From: Tetracentron sinense
Taxonomy: Eukaryota; Streptophyta; Magnoliopsida; Trochodendrales; Trochodendraceae
Direction of reading: 5' to 3'
Assembly (NCBI GenBank): GCA_015143295.1
Contig: CM026554.1
Location: 57,499,301 to 57,563,300 of the forward strand
DNA length: 64,000 nucleotides
Shown here: positions 53,640-64,000 of the stretch, in pieces
Numbering within the stretch: the stretch's first letter is position 1
Layout: each line of letters starts with the position of its first letter
Notes under the pieces: generated by a model
What the model saw: the letters and a program-made list of their open reading frames with translations, nothing else
Told to the model about the DNA's origin: nothing
Database searches by the model: none
Program-made: the position numbers and the translations under genes

Positions 53640-55935
53640 TCATTTTCATTCCGGAATAGGGAGGGCTGCAAAAAAACCTACGGGCCTCTGATGCTCAGCC
53701 TTAACCTGTTGACAAACTAAGCATCTCGATACATATTCTGCCACTTCCCGCTTCATGTTTTGCCATCAAAAGTACCTTTTTAAATTCTGATACATTTTCG
53801 TACTTCCCGGATGTACCATATATTCAGACTGATGAGCCTCATTTAAGATTTCATGCCTTAACTTCTCATTGGATGCAACACAAAGACGACCCTTGAATGT
53901 GATAGCACCATTACAATTCAAAGCAAATTCTTGATTACGGCTATTTACCGACTTATCTCGATATGTGAGCAACTCTTCATCTGAACTTTGCAGCTCTTGG
54001 ATCCTGTCCAAGATATAAGCTCTGACCGTGATATTAGCCACCATGGGCCCAGAGGTGGAAATACTGAAACTGGTGTCAAGATTGGATATATCTTCCAACA
54101 ACTTCCACTCTTGCACCATCATATGAGCTTGGAACCCAAGTGGTTTCCTGCTCAGAGCATCTGCCACTACATTCACCTTACTTGGATGGTACTGGATAGA
54201 GCAATCATAGTCCTTCATGAACTCGACCCATCGACGCTGCCTCAGATTCAGCTTCTTCTGGGAAACAGATACTTTAAGCTCTTGTGATCCGTGAACACAT
54301 CAAACTGTTCCCCATACAAGTAATACTGCTAAATCTTCAGCGCAAAGACTACTGCTGCAAGCTCCAAATCATGAGTGGGATAGTTCTTTTTATGGTCCTT
54401 CAATTGTCGAGAAGCATAGGCAATGACCTTCATGTGCTGCATTAGAACACATCCTAACCCAATGTGAGGCATCACTGTAAACTACAAGTCTGCCACTTCC
54501 AGATGACACTGTGAGAACAGAGGTTGTAGTCAATCACTTCTTCAATTCCATGAAGCTCATCTCGCACTGATCAAGTAAACTTAGCGTTCTTCTGTCTCAA
54601 ATACGTAAGTGGTGCCGCTAAGCTGGAGAATCCTTCAACAAAACGCCAGTAATAACTTGCTAGACCGAGAAAACTACGAATCTCGTTAACACTCTTGGGC
54701 ATTTCCCAATTCATTACTACTTCTATCTTTGCAGGATCGATGAGATACCTTCAATAGATACAACATAACCCAGGAATGCTACTTTCTCTAACCATAACTC
54801 ACACTTACTTAGCTTGGCATACAAGCTATTTTCTCGAAGAGTCTATAGTGTGAGTCTAAGATCTCGATCATGATCATCCCGTGTTCTGGAGTATACTAGT
54901 ATATCATCCACAAAGACAATCACACATCAATCAAGAGATGGTCTGAAAACCCAATTAATCAGATCCATAAAAGTAGCCGGTGCATTTGTCAAACCGAAAG
55001 ACATGACAAGGAACTCGTAGTGTCCATACCGAGTCCTGAAGGTAGTCTTGGGAACATCTTCTACCTTGATCTTCAACTGATGATAGCCAGATCTCAAATC
55101 AATCCTGGAGAAGAATCTGGCTCCCTAGAACTGATCACCTTCCACCTCACTCCTCACCGAAACTAGAAGGCACACTATCTGAGGTAATGGATAACGATTC
55201 TTGATTGTAACCTTGTTTAACTGCCTATAGTCGATGCACATCCTCATCGACCCATCCTTTTGCTTCACGAAGAGTACCGAGCTCCCCTGACACACTCGGT
55301 CAGATGAAACCGAGATGCTGCAACTCTTCTAACTATTCCTTCAACTCCTTAAGTTCAACTAGGGCCATCCTGTATGGAGCCCTAGAGATCGGAGTTGTCC
55401 CTGGAGCAAGTTCTATGGCAAACTCAATTACCCGATCTGGAGGTAACCCTGCCAAGTCTTTAGGAAACACATCCAGATACTCACTTACCACTGGAATAGT
55501 TGAGGAGTTCTTTGCTTCTAGGTTAGACATACTTAAAGCTGCAAGACGAGCTATGTCTTTCCTCCTTAACCCTCGGAAATGAAATAGTTTAACTCCTTCT
55601 AGCTTGAAATCTATTATCATCTCATAACAAACCACATGCCCGTGATGAGTGGTCAACCAATCTATCCCGAGAATGATATCAAAATCTTGAAACTCAAGGA
55701 GGATCAAATCAGCCAGCAAATTATGTTGTCCAACTTAGACAATACAATTTCTAAATACTCGATTTGCAATCATTGACTTGCCCAGCAAAGTCGAGATAGT
55801 AACTCACGTTTTAACTGACTAGACTACTGAAAAACCCTTGGCAAAGCTAAGAGAGACAAATGAATGAGTGGATCCTGTGTCGATCAACACTCGAGCATAA
55901 CACTCATTTACTAGCAATGTGCCTAGATATTAAAA
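53640..55935 (-). mobile_element. Ty3/gypsy pol fragment, chromovirus-like (fossil)
   Basis: Minus-strand parts in order are protease (VLIDTGSTHSFVSLSF near 55.85 kb and DIILGIDWLTTHHG near 55.65 kb), RT (VSEYLDVFPKDLAGLPPDR near 55.45 kb onward), RNase H end (IQYHPSKVNVVADALSRKPL near 54.18 kb) and integrase zinc region (HEILNEAHQSEYMVHPGSTK near 53.8 kb). No LTRs are attached. Several breaks; an old relic. Confidence 0.85.
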
Positions 55936-56029
55936 TTTACTATATGTCAAACAAGTAAAATCAAAAATCCATAAAGTATAATTAACATGGTTATATACAT
56001 ACATAATATGTCACATATCATTAATATTC

Positions 56030-57766
56030 TTACAATTTTGACAATTGGAATTTATATGTACCCTGCACAACACCATCAGATGCCTGATAGTCATCACGCC
56101 CTACTTCTTTTGGACGTTTGGAGGATGGCAAGTCAATCAACTTTAAACTTAATAATTGATCAAGCATGCCAGAGACCTCAGAGTCTGGAAATAGGTATTC
56201 CTTTGCTTCGAGCTCCTTTAGGGTTAATTTGACTTTCTCTCTTTCTTGGGATGTGTTTGCCTTGGACGACTCCTGTTTTTGTTTGCTAAAAATTTTAGTC
56301 GGCTTGTTGGTGGTGGAGATGGTCATGACCTCCTTAGTTTTGGAGGGTCTTGACGCAATCGATGGCTTCTTCTCGTACTTATGGGAATCATTTGGTTGCG
56401 GATCCCCATGTGCAGTGATGCTAAGCTCCATGTCGTGGGCCTGTGTAGCCAGTTCTTCAAAAGAGCGAGGCTTAATCCCTTTGAGGATGTAGAGGAGCCC
56501 CCAATGCATTCCTTGAATGCACATCTCAATAGCAGAGGATTCAGAAAGGCGATCCCTACAGTTAAATGCAAGGTTCCTCCAACGATCAATGTAGTCAACA
56601 ACCGGCTCATCCTTCATTTGCTTGATAGCGGCAAGCTCCACCATGCTCACCGTCCTTCGAGTGCTATAAAAATGGTTAAGGAACTCCCACTCCAATTGAT
56701 CCCAACTGGCGATGGAACCGGACTTAAGGTCAGTATACCAGTCAAAATGCGTTTCCTTTGAGAGAACGCACAAACTGCATGATCATGAAATCGTCATATG
56801 TGCCGGCGTTGTTGCAAGTTTCAACAAAGTGAGCAACATGTTGTTTTGGGTTGCCCTTGACATCGAACTGTTGAAATTTTCATGATTGATATCCTGTCGA
56901 AAAGTGCATCTGTTTAATGTGTTGTGTGTATGGCTTAACGTAAGCTAATGAAGAGTGTGGTACACCCCCATATTGTGAATGGATGATGTCAGTGATCATT
57001 GCTTGCAGTTGTTGGACAGAGAGTGAGACAATTGATGTTTGATGAGTATCTCGACCGGGATCTTGTGAGCTGGATGTATTCCGGTTTTGTTCCTCTATGT
57101 CACGCGGTCCATGAACAGTGAATCCCCAATTTCGCGAGGTCCTCGGAGAGTAAACCTACGGGGATTTGTCGGCCCTTGACTGGATTCGTCCGCTTGGTTA
57201 TTCTTTTCCAAGCGATTAACAAGGCTCGCGATTTGAACATCTTTGTCCTCGATCGCCTTTGTCAACCTTGCAATGGCATCGGCAATTTGGGCGAGTTGTC
57301 CATCGACTGATGTCACCTCCGTCATCATTGCCGGTCGGAAAGAAGTATGTGTTTGATTTCGCAACCCGTCGGAGCCTTGTTGTTGAGACGGAAGGTCACA
57401 TAATAAGATCTAAACGTCAATCTAGTACTAGACTACACTTCGGAAGGACTACCAGAGGACATGGCCACTGACATCCTGGCCTGTGCACTCATTCTTTTGT
57501 ATCGTTTTGTTGACGCATGCTTTGCAGTGCTGAGAAAGGGCCTCGACTAGGTGAGAGGCGTCTGACAAAGTCATATGACCTGTCGCTTGCCGATCATCAC
57601 CGACAGTTTGTGCAGATCCAAATTTAGAAGAGGTTGTGTTCCTCTTTCCTTAAATGACATTGATTGCAACCGCAACGGTATTCTTGGAAGCCATTGATGT
57701 TGTTAAAAACAATTTGTAACTGAAAGATGAGAGGTTGAGAGTGTCCCATCGGGCGTGCCAGAAATT
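56030..57766 (-). mobile_element. Ty3/gypsy gag region with leader (fossil)
   Basis: The minus-strand frame 56030-56773 has a Retrotrans_gag-like domain ([20 protein letters not shown], then [20 protein letters not shown]) followed by a basic linker. An upstream piece with a coiled-coil-like QIADAIARLTKAIEDKD lies near 57.2 kb. The primer-site region beside the LTR reads TGGCACGCCCGATGGGAC on the minus strand. It adjoins but need not belong to the pol fragment at 53640-55935. Broken. Confidence 0.75.
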
Positions 57767-58655
57767 TGTCGACACAAAATTTCGCGGACGAAATAATGAA
57801 GGATCAAATAACAATTTATTATTAAAAAACGGTACACTCTCGATGAACCCTCTAATTAATAGTTAGAGTATTAAAGATTAAAGAAATTTGATGACGAGAA
57901 GAAGGGGTCGGTGGACGTGTTCCTCGCTCTTGAAGAAGTTGTGTGAATCTCTTCTCTTTGGAAAGGATCGGGCTTTGGCTTTGTCTTAATCTTCTTTGAA
58001 GATTGTAGTAGCTTTCTATTTCCTTCTGTGCTTAGTGCGTTACCGGCTAGGGAGGTGCTTTTCTCTTTAGAAGACTTGCTTTAGCTTTGACTTGATTCTT
58101 CTTTGAAGAGTTTTGAGTATCTTCTTTGATCTTTTCTTCTCTCCTCGAATCCTTGTCTTTTCTTTGATTTCTATCTTGAGGTCTTGTTTTGATTCTCTGT
58201 GAATCCTCCCTCTTCTTTGGCTTGAGAGTCTTATTTATAAACTCTTTATATGGAGATCTTGTGGGTCCCACTCATTTTAATGGTTTTAAACCCATAAACG
58301 CTTTGATGTTGACGAGCCGACCCATTTGGTGGGTTTATGGCTTCTTCATGAACGAACCCATTTTAGTGGGTGTTAGGCCCATTTTAACTTTGACTTTGGA
58401 TTGTGGTTTTTCTTCTTCTTAGTCAAAACCCGGGACATTGGAGGTCTGTTTGGTCTTGAACCTGCGGTTGGGCTTTCTACTTCGTGCTCAAACCTGGGTC
58501 ATGGGAGGCCCATTTCCTGCCATTGAGCCCAATATAATTGTGTAGAGCCCTTGTGATGGTCTTAAGGATTATTTTTCAACTTTACGGCATGTAGGACCTT
58601 TTTTGTAAAGTTGATAATTTTTAGGGTTCTACATTGACGTCTCTCATCGTCGACA
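57767..58655 (-). repeat. LTR of the gag-bearing Ty3/gypsy fragment
   Basis: 889 bases starting TGTCGACA and ending TCATCGTCGACA. It stands directly upstream (minus sense) of the primer-site motif and gag, so it is the 5' LTR. No matching 3' LTR is in the window. A CTTTATATGGAGATC block and a TTCTTTGAAGA-rich stretch lie inside. Confidence 0.75.
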
Positions 58656-58847
58656 TTTGTCTCTTCCAACTATCTTTAATTGTGAATAATATTTTTAACC
58701 TTCATTTTTTAAAAACTAAGGTTAAAAAATATGAACTTAGGGGTTAGAGAAATTTAATCACAATTAAAGGGAGTAAAAAAAAGATAATTGTGGGTGAGAA
58801 TTATTTTTAAAAAAACAACTGACTTTGTGTGGGCCGGCCAAATGGGA
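58656..58847. other. short spacer with a dispersed-repeat echo
   Basis: Contains TTTAATTGTGAATAATA and, inverted, TTTAATCACAATTAAAG near 58674-58770, so it may be a small foldback repeat. No gene. Confidence 0.35.
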
Positions 58848-58915
58848 CCAAAAATAAAATGAATAATGAGAGTATGGTTAGCAAAATCAAAGAAATGAAA
58901 TGGGGGAAGGGAAGT
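58848..58915 (+). repeat. duplicate of the 5' end of the PADRE-like gene, copy A
   Basis: Runs from CCAAATGGGACCAAAAATAA through an ATGAATAATGAGAGTATGG start to GGGGGAAGGGAAG. It matches 60868-60955 apart from a short AAATAAAATG expansion. The rest of the gene does not follow here; MULE sequence follows instead. Confidence 0.9.
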
Positions 58916-59842
58916 TTCAAACTTTGATGGCTCCCAATTTACATAGTCATCTGTTTCGATCACATTTGGCGGCGCTTCAGGGGGAGTTTGTGGCAAAGCT
59001 TCTGGAGGAGCTTGTGGTGATGCTTCTAGAGAAGCTTGTGGTGATGCTTCTAGAGGACCTTGTGGATCAACTTGCCTTACTCGACGAAAAGCAGACGCTG
59101 AGGAACTAGGAATATCAACATGCGAGGTATCTGAGTGTATAGTCCTTGTGTCTCATTCTATTGTTGCTTTCCTCTGTACAAAGTCTTGAAGCATATCTTC
59201 AACATCATATGTTGCTACATCTTCATTAAAATCACTATAAAAATCATGCTCATCTTCATCAGATGATCCTTCTCTACTTTCAAAATCTTCATCAGCTATA
59301 TCAGTGGAAGCCCCAAAATCTTCATTTGTGCCTCCAATGGTAGTATTAGTATTGTCCACATAAGTGTTGATCAAGTTTACCATTGGACAATGTTGTTCGG
59401 TTGGACGGGCAGGAAAATAAGGAACAAAAGTCTCCTGGATATGAGAAACAACAACCTCTTGGACAAGCTAATATTCACAACTCGCATAATTCAAACCAAA
59501 CTGTGATTGTGGTACAGATTTTCTCACCTACCATATATATAATAGCGGCAAATATCTATTTTCTCCTTTCTTGACATGAGAAAGAAATGCCCACAGCTCT
59601 TCATCGTCTATAATATCACTGGAAGGGATTGGCGCTAGTGTAGGAATCAAACACCTTAATATAATTTCATACTCTTTAGGTGAGGTGTTAGTCAATTGAT
59701 AAACTTTATCCAATAGTTTCTCATATGTCATTTTGGAAGATAATTGTAACTTTGATTTTCCACTACTGTACACGTACTCTCTAACATTAGGGTCATCAAT
59801 GTTCCACTCACCGTCATAACAGCAAACTACTGATATAGGCAT
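58916..59842 (-). pseudogene. MuDR-type transposase N-terminus, broken
   Basis: The frame 59842-59528 starts MPISVVCCYDGEWNIDDPNV and has KMTYEKLLDKVYQLTNTSPK and a PIPSSDIIDDEELWAFL block, matching the start of the intact copy at 63262. The frame then shifts; a later frame has VNLINTYVDNTNTTIGGTNE, an acidic stretch, and a stop after VQRKATIE. Downstream are repeats of the ASPQAPPEALPQTPPEA type (about 58970-59060). The MULE catalytic domain and zinc finger are absent, so it cannot encode a transposase. Confidence 0.8.
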
Positions 59843-60059
59843 TATCTACAACATCGAGAAAACATTTATATGTAAGAGAATATTTTAAAATTGGTCAAAC
59901 AAATTTGAGAATAGAAAATTGTTAAAAATGAATAAGGTTCTCTAAAAAATTAAGATAATCTCATAAAATATCTGAATAATATACAATAATCTCGAAAATG
60001 CACTGTAACCATAAAAAATGAGCACTATGTTAACATAAAATCTTGAAAATAACCCTAGT

Positions 60060-60445
60060 AACAACTTTGAAAATCTCGATAATAGACCCCTTTTATAACA
60101 GAAAAATCTCGAAAATGCACTTTAACCATCGAAAATGAGCACTGTTTTGACAAGAAAATCTCGAAAAATAGACTCCTGTTATAACAGACAAATCTCGAAA
60201 ATGCACTGTAACCATTGAAAATGAGCTTTGGATTAACAGAAAATCTCGAAAATACAATGTAACCATCGAAAATGAGCACTGAATTAACAGAAAATCTCAA
60301 AAATGCACTGTTGTATTCCATCCAAAATCCCAAAAATGAGCACAAAAATAACGAAAAAACATTGTAATAACTTTTGAAAAATAACTCTTCCAAAATCTCA
60401 AAAATGAGCACAAAAACAACGAAAAAGCACTGTAATAACCATCTA
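60060..60445 (-). repeat. repeat array in the 5' intron-like region of MULE 1
   Basis: Plus-strand motifs AAATCTCGAAAATGCACTGT, ACCATCGAAAATGAGCACTG and ATTAACAGAAAATCTCGAAA recur about six times with drift. A long minus-strand frame here is a by-product of the repeats. Confidence 0.8.
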
Positions 60446-60514
60446 AAATGCATCGTTAACTATGGGACCCATTTTTCAAAGTTGGAAAATTTTAAAAATG
60501 TCTAAAACTTACCA

Positions 60515-60632
60515 TTTTCTTCTTCTTCTGTGGCTTCGTCTTCTACTATGGCTTTTTCTTCCACTACTGTGGCTTTTTCTTCTTCTTCTTCTACTGTATG
60601 GCTTCTTCTTCTTCTTCTTCTTCTTCTTCAAT
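60515..60632 (+). repeat. TTC-rich tract
   Basis: Runs of TTC interrupted by TGTGGCT and ACTATGGCT; on the minus strand a GAA-rich leader of MULE 1. MULE 2 has a similar GAA-rich stretch at 62798-62832. Confidence 0.85.
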
Positions 60633-60762
60633 ACAAACACACAAACTCGAGATTTGTTTCAGTAAAAGACGCAAAGGATTTGGGGTTTTTGAAGGGTTTC
60701 AGATGAAGGTTGGGAAAGAAAGAACAGACGCAAGGGTGTTTTAGAGAGAAAAAAAAGTTGGG

Positions 60763-60800
60763 CAACACGTGTTGTAGGCTCTCACGCGTAAGAGCCTACA
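60763..60800. other. palindrome and hairpin near the outer end of MULE 1
   Basis: A 12-base perfect palindrome CAACACGTGTTG (60763-60774) overlaps a hairpin with 10-base arms TGTAGGCTCT and AGAGCCTACA around CACGCGTA (60773-60800). It could serve as a protein-binding site or simply be part of the terminal region. Confidence 0.6.
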
Positions 60801-60905
60801 GAAATAAATCTCTAAAAGCAATGCCCATTTCTGGGTTTTTTTTGTAATTTGGGGCGTATTTCCGTACTTTTCTCCCAAATGGGACCAAAAATAAAATAAA
60901 ATGAA

Positions 60906-61622
60906 ATGAATAACGAGAGTATGGTTAGCAAAATCAAAGAAATGGGGGAAGGGAAGAGCAGTGAGAGGAGAAAGATGGGGAGGGTAATGGGTGTTCGGAT
61001 GATAGAATGCGGGAGACAGAGAGTGCAGGTGATAGAACCGGACGGTGAGGTCCGACAGTTGGTAATCCCCGTGAAGGTATCGGATCTGATGGTCCTCCAC
61101 CCCCACCACTTGGTGGTGGCCCAAAGGAGCCATGCCCATGCGAGGAAACGGAAAGGAGGCATGTCCATGCTGCCATTGGACGCCCAACTGGAGAGTGGGA
61201 TCATATACGAGATCATCCCTTTACCTCGCCTCTTTCCGGAAAGTCCACCGCCCGTCCCCCATCTCTGCGCCTGTTTTCTTTCGTCTTCCTACGAGCATTC
61301 CAGCGCTGGCATCGGCAGTTCCATTAAGGCTCAATTGAAGCGTCATTGGCCCGTCCGTGGCACCACCTCCACCTCATTTCTTCCGTCTTCCTCCAAGATA
61401 TCCCCCGAGGAAAATGGCAGCGGCACTCCCCTGATCTCCAGACGACGAGTGTGGGAACCGGAGCTTCAGGTCATCTCCGAGGACCGACTGCTTCTGGTTA
61501 CAACAAGCCCAATAAAGCAGGATGCCCAAGGCGAAACCCTGATGCATAATCGCAAGGCCAAGAAGCTCGTTTCTTCAATCCTCACCCTCTCTAATCTCAA
61601 TCTCAATCTCACCAGCAGGTAG
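60906..61622 (+). CDS. PADRE (DUF4228)-like protein
   Basis: An uninterrupted frame of 238 codons. The conserved N-terminal part VQVIEPDGEVRQLVIPVKVS followed by DLMVLHPHHLVV fits the family's pattern of a glycine-containing strand, then a short motif ending in a 'HP-H-v' phrase. WEPELQVISED near residue 190 fits the C-terminal 'W.P.L..I.E' motif. The middle is serine- and proline-rich. These plant proteins are often pathogen- or stress-responsive, but molecular function is unknown. The first ATG (60906) is used; the ATGs at 60942 and 60975 are also plausible starts. Its 5' end is duplicated at 58848-58915. Family call is by motif memory. Confidence 0.7.
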   Translation: MNNESMVSKIKEMGEGKSSERRKMGRVMGVRMIECGRQRVQVIEPDGEVRQLVIPVKVSDLMVLHPHHLVVAQRSHAHARKRKGGMSMLPLDAQLESGIIYEIIPLPRLFPESPPPVPHLCACFLSSSYEHSSAGIGSSIKAQLKRHWPVRGTTSTSFLPSSSKISPEENGSGTPLISRRRVWEPELQVISEDRLLLVTTSPIKQDAQGETLMHNRKAKKLVSSILTLSNLNLNLTSR

Positions 61623-61717
61623 AGGTAGGCCTTAGCCTTAACTAGTCTGCATAATCCCTCTCTAAAGCAGCCGACCGGGATTCAAGGGTGAACCACTTCT
61701 AAGAAGATGCCGTCCGG

Positions 61718-61752
<35 letters not shown>

Positions 61753-62710
61753 GCGCTGCGGTTGGGTGGGCCCACTAATGGGCACCAATCACGGTCTGAG
61801 CCATTTACTTTCTCTTTTTCAATTTAATTTTCACTTCTTCATTGTATTTTTGTGATGCTGTTACAGAGACAAAGCTTGTGTAAATGCAGTGTAAGCCTAA
61901 CCCTTGGGATGAGTTCATTGGATTCCTCCGCTTCTTATCTTTTTATTCTTTCGTTTTAAATTTTTTTTATTTTTTGGTTTTGTATTTAATTTGTTCAGAA
62001 AGTAGCTTTTATCTGCTTAGCTGCTGCCATTGTAATGAAAACGAAAGAGGCATGCTAGTCTTACTCTCAGCCATAACCCATCTCCTGGTTTTTGAGTGAA
62101 AGCATGAGCATGCGTTAGTTTTTGATTGAGAGTATGGACTGTCCGAGAGTAGGGCTAGCAATAGCATGCCTAAAAATTGAAATGACAGTAAATACAAGGT
62201 GTATAATGATTTCGAGGGTATTAATGGTGGAAGAATGTTAGCCAGTCAATCCGAGCCTCTTAGGCCCAAGGGCTGACCTGGGCCTAAATTTCAAGACTCT
62301 CCTACATGAGGGTTGGGCATTTGAGATACGGTCTCTCAAAATGTTCAATATTACGAGCACCTCAAATATGCCATGTATGATTAATGTTTGATGTAAAATC
62401 AGAAGATAAATGAAATGGGTTGCATGTTTGAGAACTGAATAGGGTACGTTTTTCTTGGGGGTAAGTAAATAGGGTGTGTTTGCTACTATTAATTTGTTAC
62501 CTAAACTATATTTTCAGTTAGAAGTTCTCTCCTTTAATATGCGTATTTACATCTCTATCCAAGAAATCAATATTATTTTTATCAAAACTAGTGGACGGCA
62601 CGTGTGTGAGAGAGAGAGAGAGAGAGAGGAAGGGGAGAGAGATTGGGAAGAAAGATCCTATAGGCATTTTGGAAAAAAAAAAATTGGGTAAAGAAAGTCG
62701 ATAGAGGCTG
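61623..62710 (+). other. 3' flank of the PADRE-like gene, no further gene
   Basis: Holds a CT run (about 61721-61748), T-rich sequence at 61860-62000, and a GA run (about 62607-62628). Small frames at 61884-62197 and 62476-62691 are not supported. A polyadenylation site could not be placed. Confidence 0.5.
62607..62628 (+). repeat. GA microsatellite
   Basis: About eleven GA dinucleotides followed by a GGAAGGGGAGAGAGATTGGG purine stretch. Confidence 0.9.
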
Positions 62711-64000
62711 TTAGAAAGTCGAAAATACCCCCGATTCTAAACACTTAACAGTTTGAGTCTGTATTTTCTACGATCAAATACCTTACCCATTTTGAACGAA
62801 GAAGAAGAGGAAGAAGAAGAAGGAAGAAGAAGCATTCTCACGCGTTCCCTACAACCGTCAGATTAAAAGGTATGTTTAAAATATCGAAATCGAAAAGGAA
62901 AAATCCCTGTATGAAATATGAATCTGCAAAAATACCAATATGAATCTGTAACTACCGAAGATAAACCCTAAACCCCTGTAGGAAAAATCCAACTTCATTT
63001 AAACAGCCTGAATTCGAACCATCTCGAATCCGAGACTGTAATCTCGAATTCGAGCCTGTAATCTCGAATTCAGGACTGTATTCGATATTGCATAACATTT
63101 TATACGATATTGACACTGTTTTTTTGATATTGCATAACACATTTAGTGAAATCGATACACATTTTATCCAATATTCGAACTGTTTTTAATATTGTAAGTC
63201 TTTATTGTAAAACATTGACACTATTGATTTTTTGTGTTGTTTTTTCTGGATGTTGCAGATAATGGATGTATCAGTAATTTGTTGTTATGACGGAGAATGG
63301 AAGATTCTCCCTGACAAGTTCCACGTATATGAGAGTGGGAAATCAAAATTGATACAGTTGTTTAGTGGAATGACACATGAGCAACTTTTGAGCAAAGTTT
63401 ATCGATTGACTAAATCCCGGCTGGAAGAAACTGAGATTAGAGTGAGGTCTATGTTCCCTATACACCCGACAATTCCTCCTACTAATATTGAAGATGACGA
63501 AGACTTGTTGGTATTTATTTCAGAATGTGAACGAGCACGAACACATAATGTACTTTTGCCAATATATGTAACCAAAGTTTCAAAGGGAGTACAACAAGGT
63601 GGTCCATCCTCTTTGAGTTACAAAGGTTTTCCTGATCACGAGACTGACGTTCCCCATGTGAACGAGGCTGATACTTTTCATGTCCTTCAGCCTTCTACGG
63701 TCTATGTTCTCGATCTTGTCCTCTCAACCGTGCCTTGGCCATTTGAAGACTTGACAACAGGACCAAGTCAATATACTTGTTTTGTGCCTAACACATATGC
63801 AGATTATGGTGATACCAGCAGGGGCGACAACTACCATAGTGAAGATTGTGGTATTCAAGATAATGAATGTGCTAATGTTGATGAATGTGCTGAAGACGAT
63901 GGTGATTATTCAGTGGAGGTAGATGAAGATGTTGCCAGAGACGATGTTGATGAGGGTCCTATCTACTCAAATATCCTAACGGTTGATATCCCTAGCTCCT
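62711..64000 (+). mobile_element. Mutator-like element (MULE 2), 5' part, continues past the window
   Basis: The likely terminal region starts near GAAAGTCGAAAATACCCCCG (62714), comparable with the MULE 1 end GAAAAGTACGGAAATACGCC. A GAA-rich leader (62798-62832), an intron-like stretch with CTCGAATTCGA-CTGTAAT repeats (63022-63085) and an acceptor TGTTGCAG/ATAATGG (63253-63263) precede the transposase start. The architecture is the same as MULE 1 but on the opposite strand. Confidence 0.75.
63262..64000 (+). CDS. MuDR-type transposase, N-terminal 246 codons, open to window end
   Basis: Starts MDVSVICCYDGEWKILPDKF, then SGMTHEQLLSKVYRLTKSRL, an acidic turn NIEDDEDLLVFISECERART and LLPIYVTKV, followed by a long low-homology acidic linker. 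The N-terminal module of this kind is known from Mutator-like transposases. The DDE catalytic domain, MULE zinc finger and SWIM motif would lie beyond the window. No stop or frame change is seen, so it could be a whole gene. The splice acceptor five bases before ATAATGG supports this start. Confidence 0.85.
   Translation, partial: MDVSVICCYDGEWKILPDKFHVYESGKSKLIQLFSGMTHEQLLSKVYRLTKSRLEETEIRVRSMFPIHPTIPPTNIEDDEDLLVFISECERARTHNVLLPIYVTKVSKGVQQGGPSSLSYKGFPDHETDVPHVNEADTFHVLQPSTVYVLDLVLSTVPWPFEDLTTGPSQYTCFVPNTYADYGDTSRGDNYHSEDCGIQDNECANVDECAEDDGDYSVEVDEDVARDDVDEGPIYSNILTVDIPSS

Larger units (their letters stand above)
58916..60867 (-). mobile_element. Mutator-like element fragment (MULE 1)
   Basis: On the minus strand the order is a possible terminal region (GAGAAAAGTACGGAAATACG from 60867), a 10-bp-stem hairpin, and a GAA-rich leader (about 60640-60510). 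Next come a repeat-rich intron-like stretch (about 60470-59850), an acceptor GTTGTAG/ATAATG, and the N-terminal part of a MuDR-type transposase. It stops near 58916 against copy A of the gene duplicate, before any catalytic DDE region, so it is a truncated copy. Related to MULE 2 at 62711. Confidence 0.8.

Noticed and set aside
60055-60453. Minus-strand open frame of 132 codons rich in Phe and Ser
   Set aside because: Encoded by the repeat array in the MULE 1 intron-like region; no homology to a family.
60934-61216. Minus-strand open frames opposite the PADRE-like gene
   Set aside because: Antisense shadows; the plus-strand frame has the family motifs.

Overview
The window is nuclear DNA of a flowering plant. 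The evidence is a plant-type S-adenosylmethionine synthetase remnant, a PPR-repeat gene fragment, a plant ASHR2-type SET-domain gene, a PADRE/DUF4228-like gene, and plant-style Copia, Ty3/gypsy, L1, hAT, PIF-like and Mutator-like transposons. I cannot name the species. Only two host genes look intact: the ASHR2-like gene (36833-37993, minus) and the PADRE-like gene (60906-61622, plus). Nearly everything else is transposon, repeat or gene debris, and no bacterial or organellar gene cluster is visible.

Layout. 0-3.5 kb: a broken SAM synthetase copy, a SINE-like piece and a PIF/Harbinger-like element whose CCA-rich core is split by an LTR-derived insert. 3.6-16.3 kb: a pair of long inverted arms (about 750-850 bp) around some 11 kb that holds a small hAT MITE, a roughly 330-bp tandem duplication carrying a young Ty3/gypsy element of the Tat type (6258-13008, TSD accag), an 858-bp hAT element, a tRNA-like sequence and a PPR pseudogene fragment. 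16.3-19.5 kb: diverged tandem duplications and two possible exons of an unrecognised host gene, with a Copia-type LTR (19472-20891) abutting one exon. 21.2-36.6 kb: a four-level nest, namely a minus-strand Copia element split by a TIR element, which holds a minus-strand L1 LINE, which holds a Ty3/gypsy solo LTR with TSD tggac.

36.8-38.0 kb: the ASHR2-like gene, with transposons within about 270 bp downstream and 100 bp upstream. 38.1-44.2 kb: a long-TIR element carrying a complete-length but broken Copia element (38903-43816, TSD gtttc). 44.2-49.0 kb: a hAT MITE, a 2.8-kb solo LTR (TSD cccgg) with an internal dyad tandem array, and a locally duplicated AT-rich block. 49-58.7 kb: Copia 3' and LTR sequence present twice in tandem, then minus-strand Ty3/gypsy pol and gag pieces and one LTR. 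58.9-64 kb: two related Mutator-like elements pointing away from each other with the PADRE-like gene between them; the second runs off the window end with its frame open.

I do not see a new functional system. The best-supported unusual structures are the nested insertions with matching target duplications, the long inverted repeats, and the divergent MULE pair around the PADRE-like gene with a duplicated gene 5' end. All identities and percentages are by-eye readings, not computed alignments.
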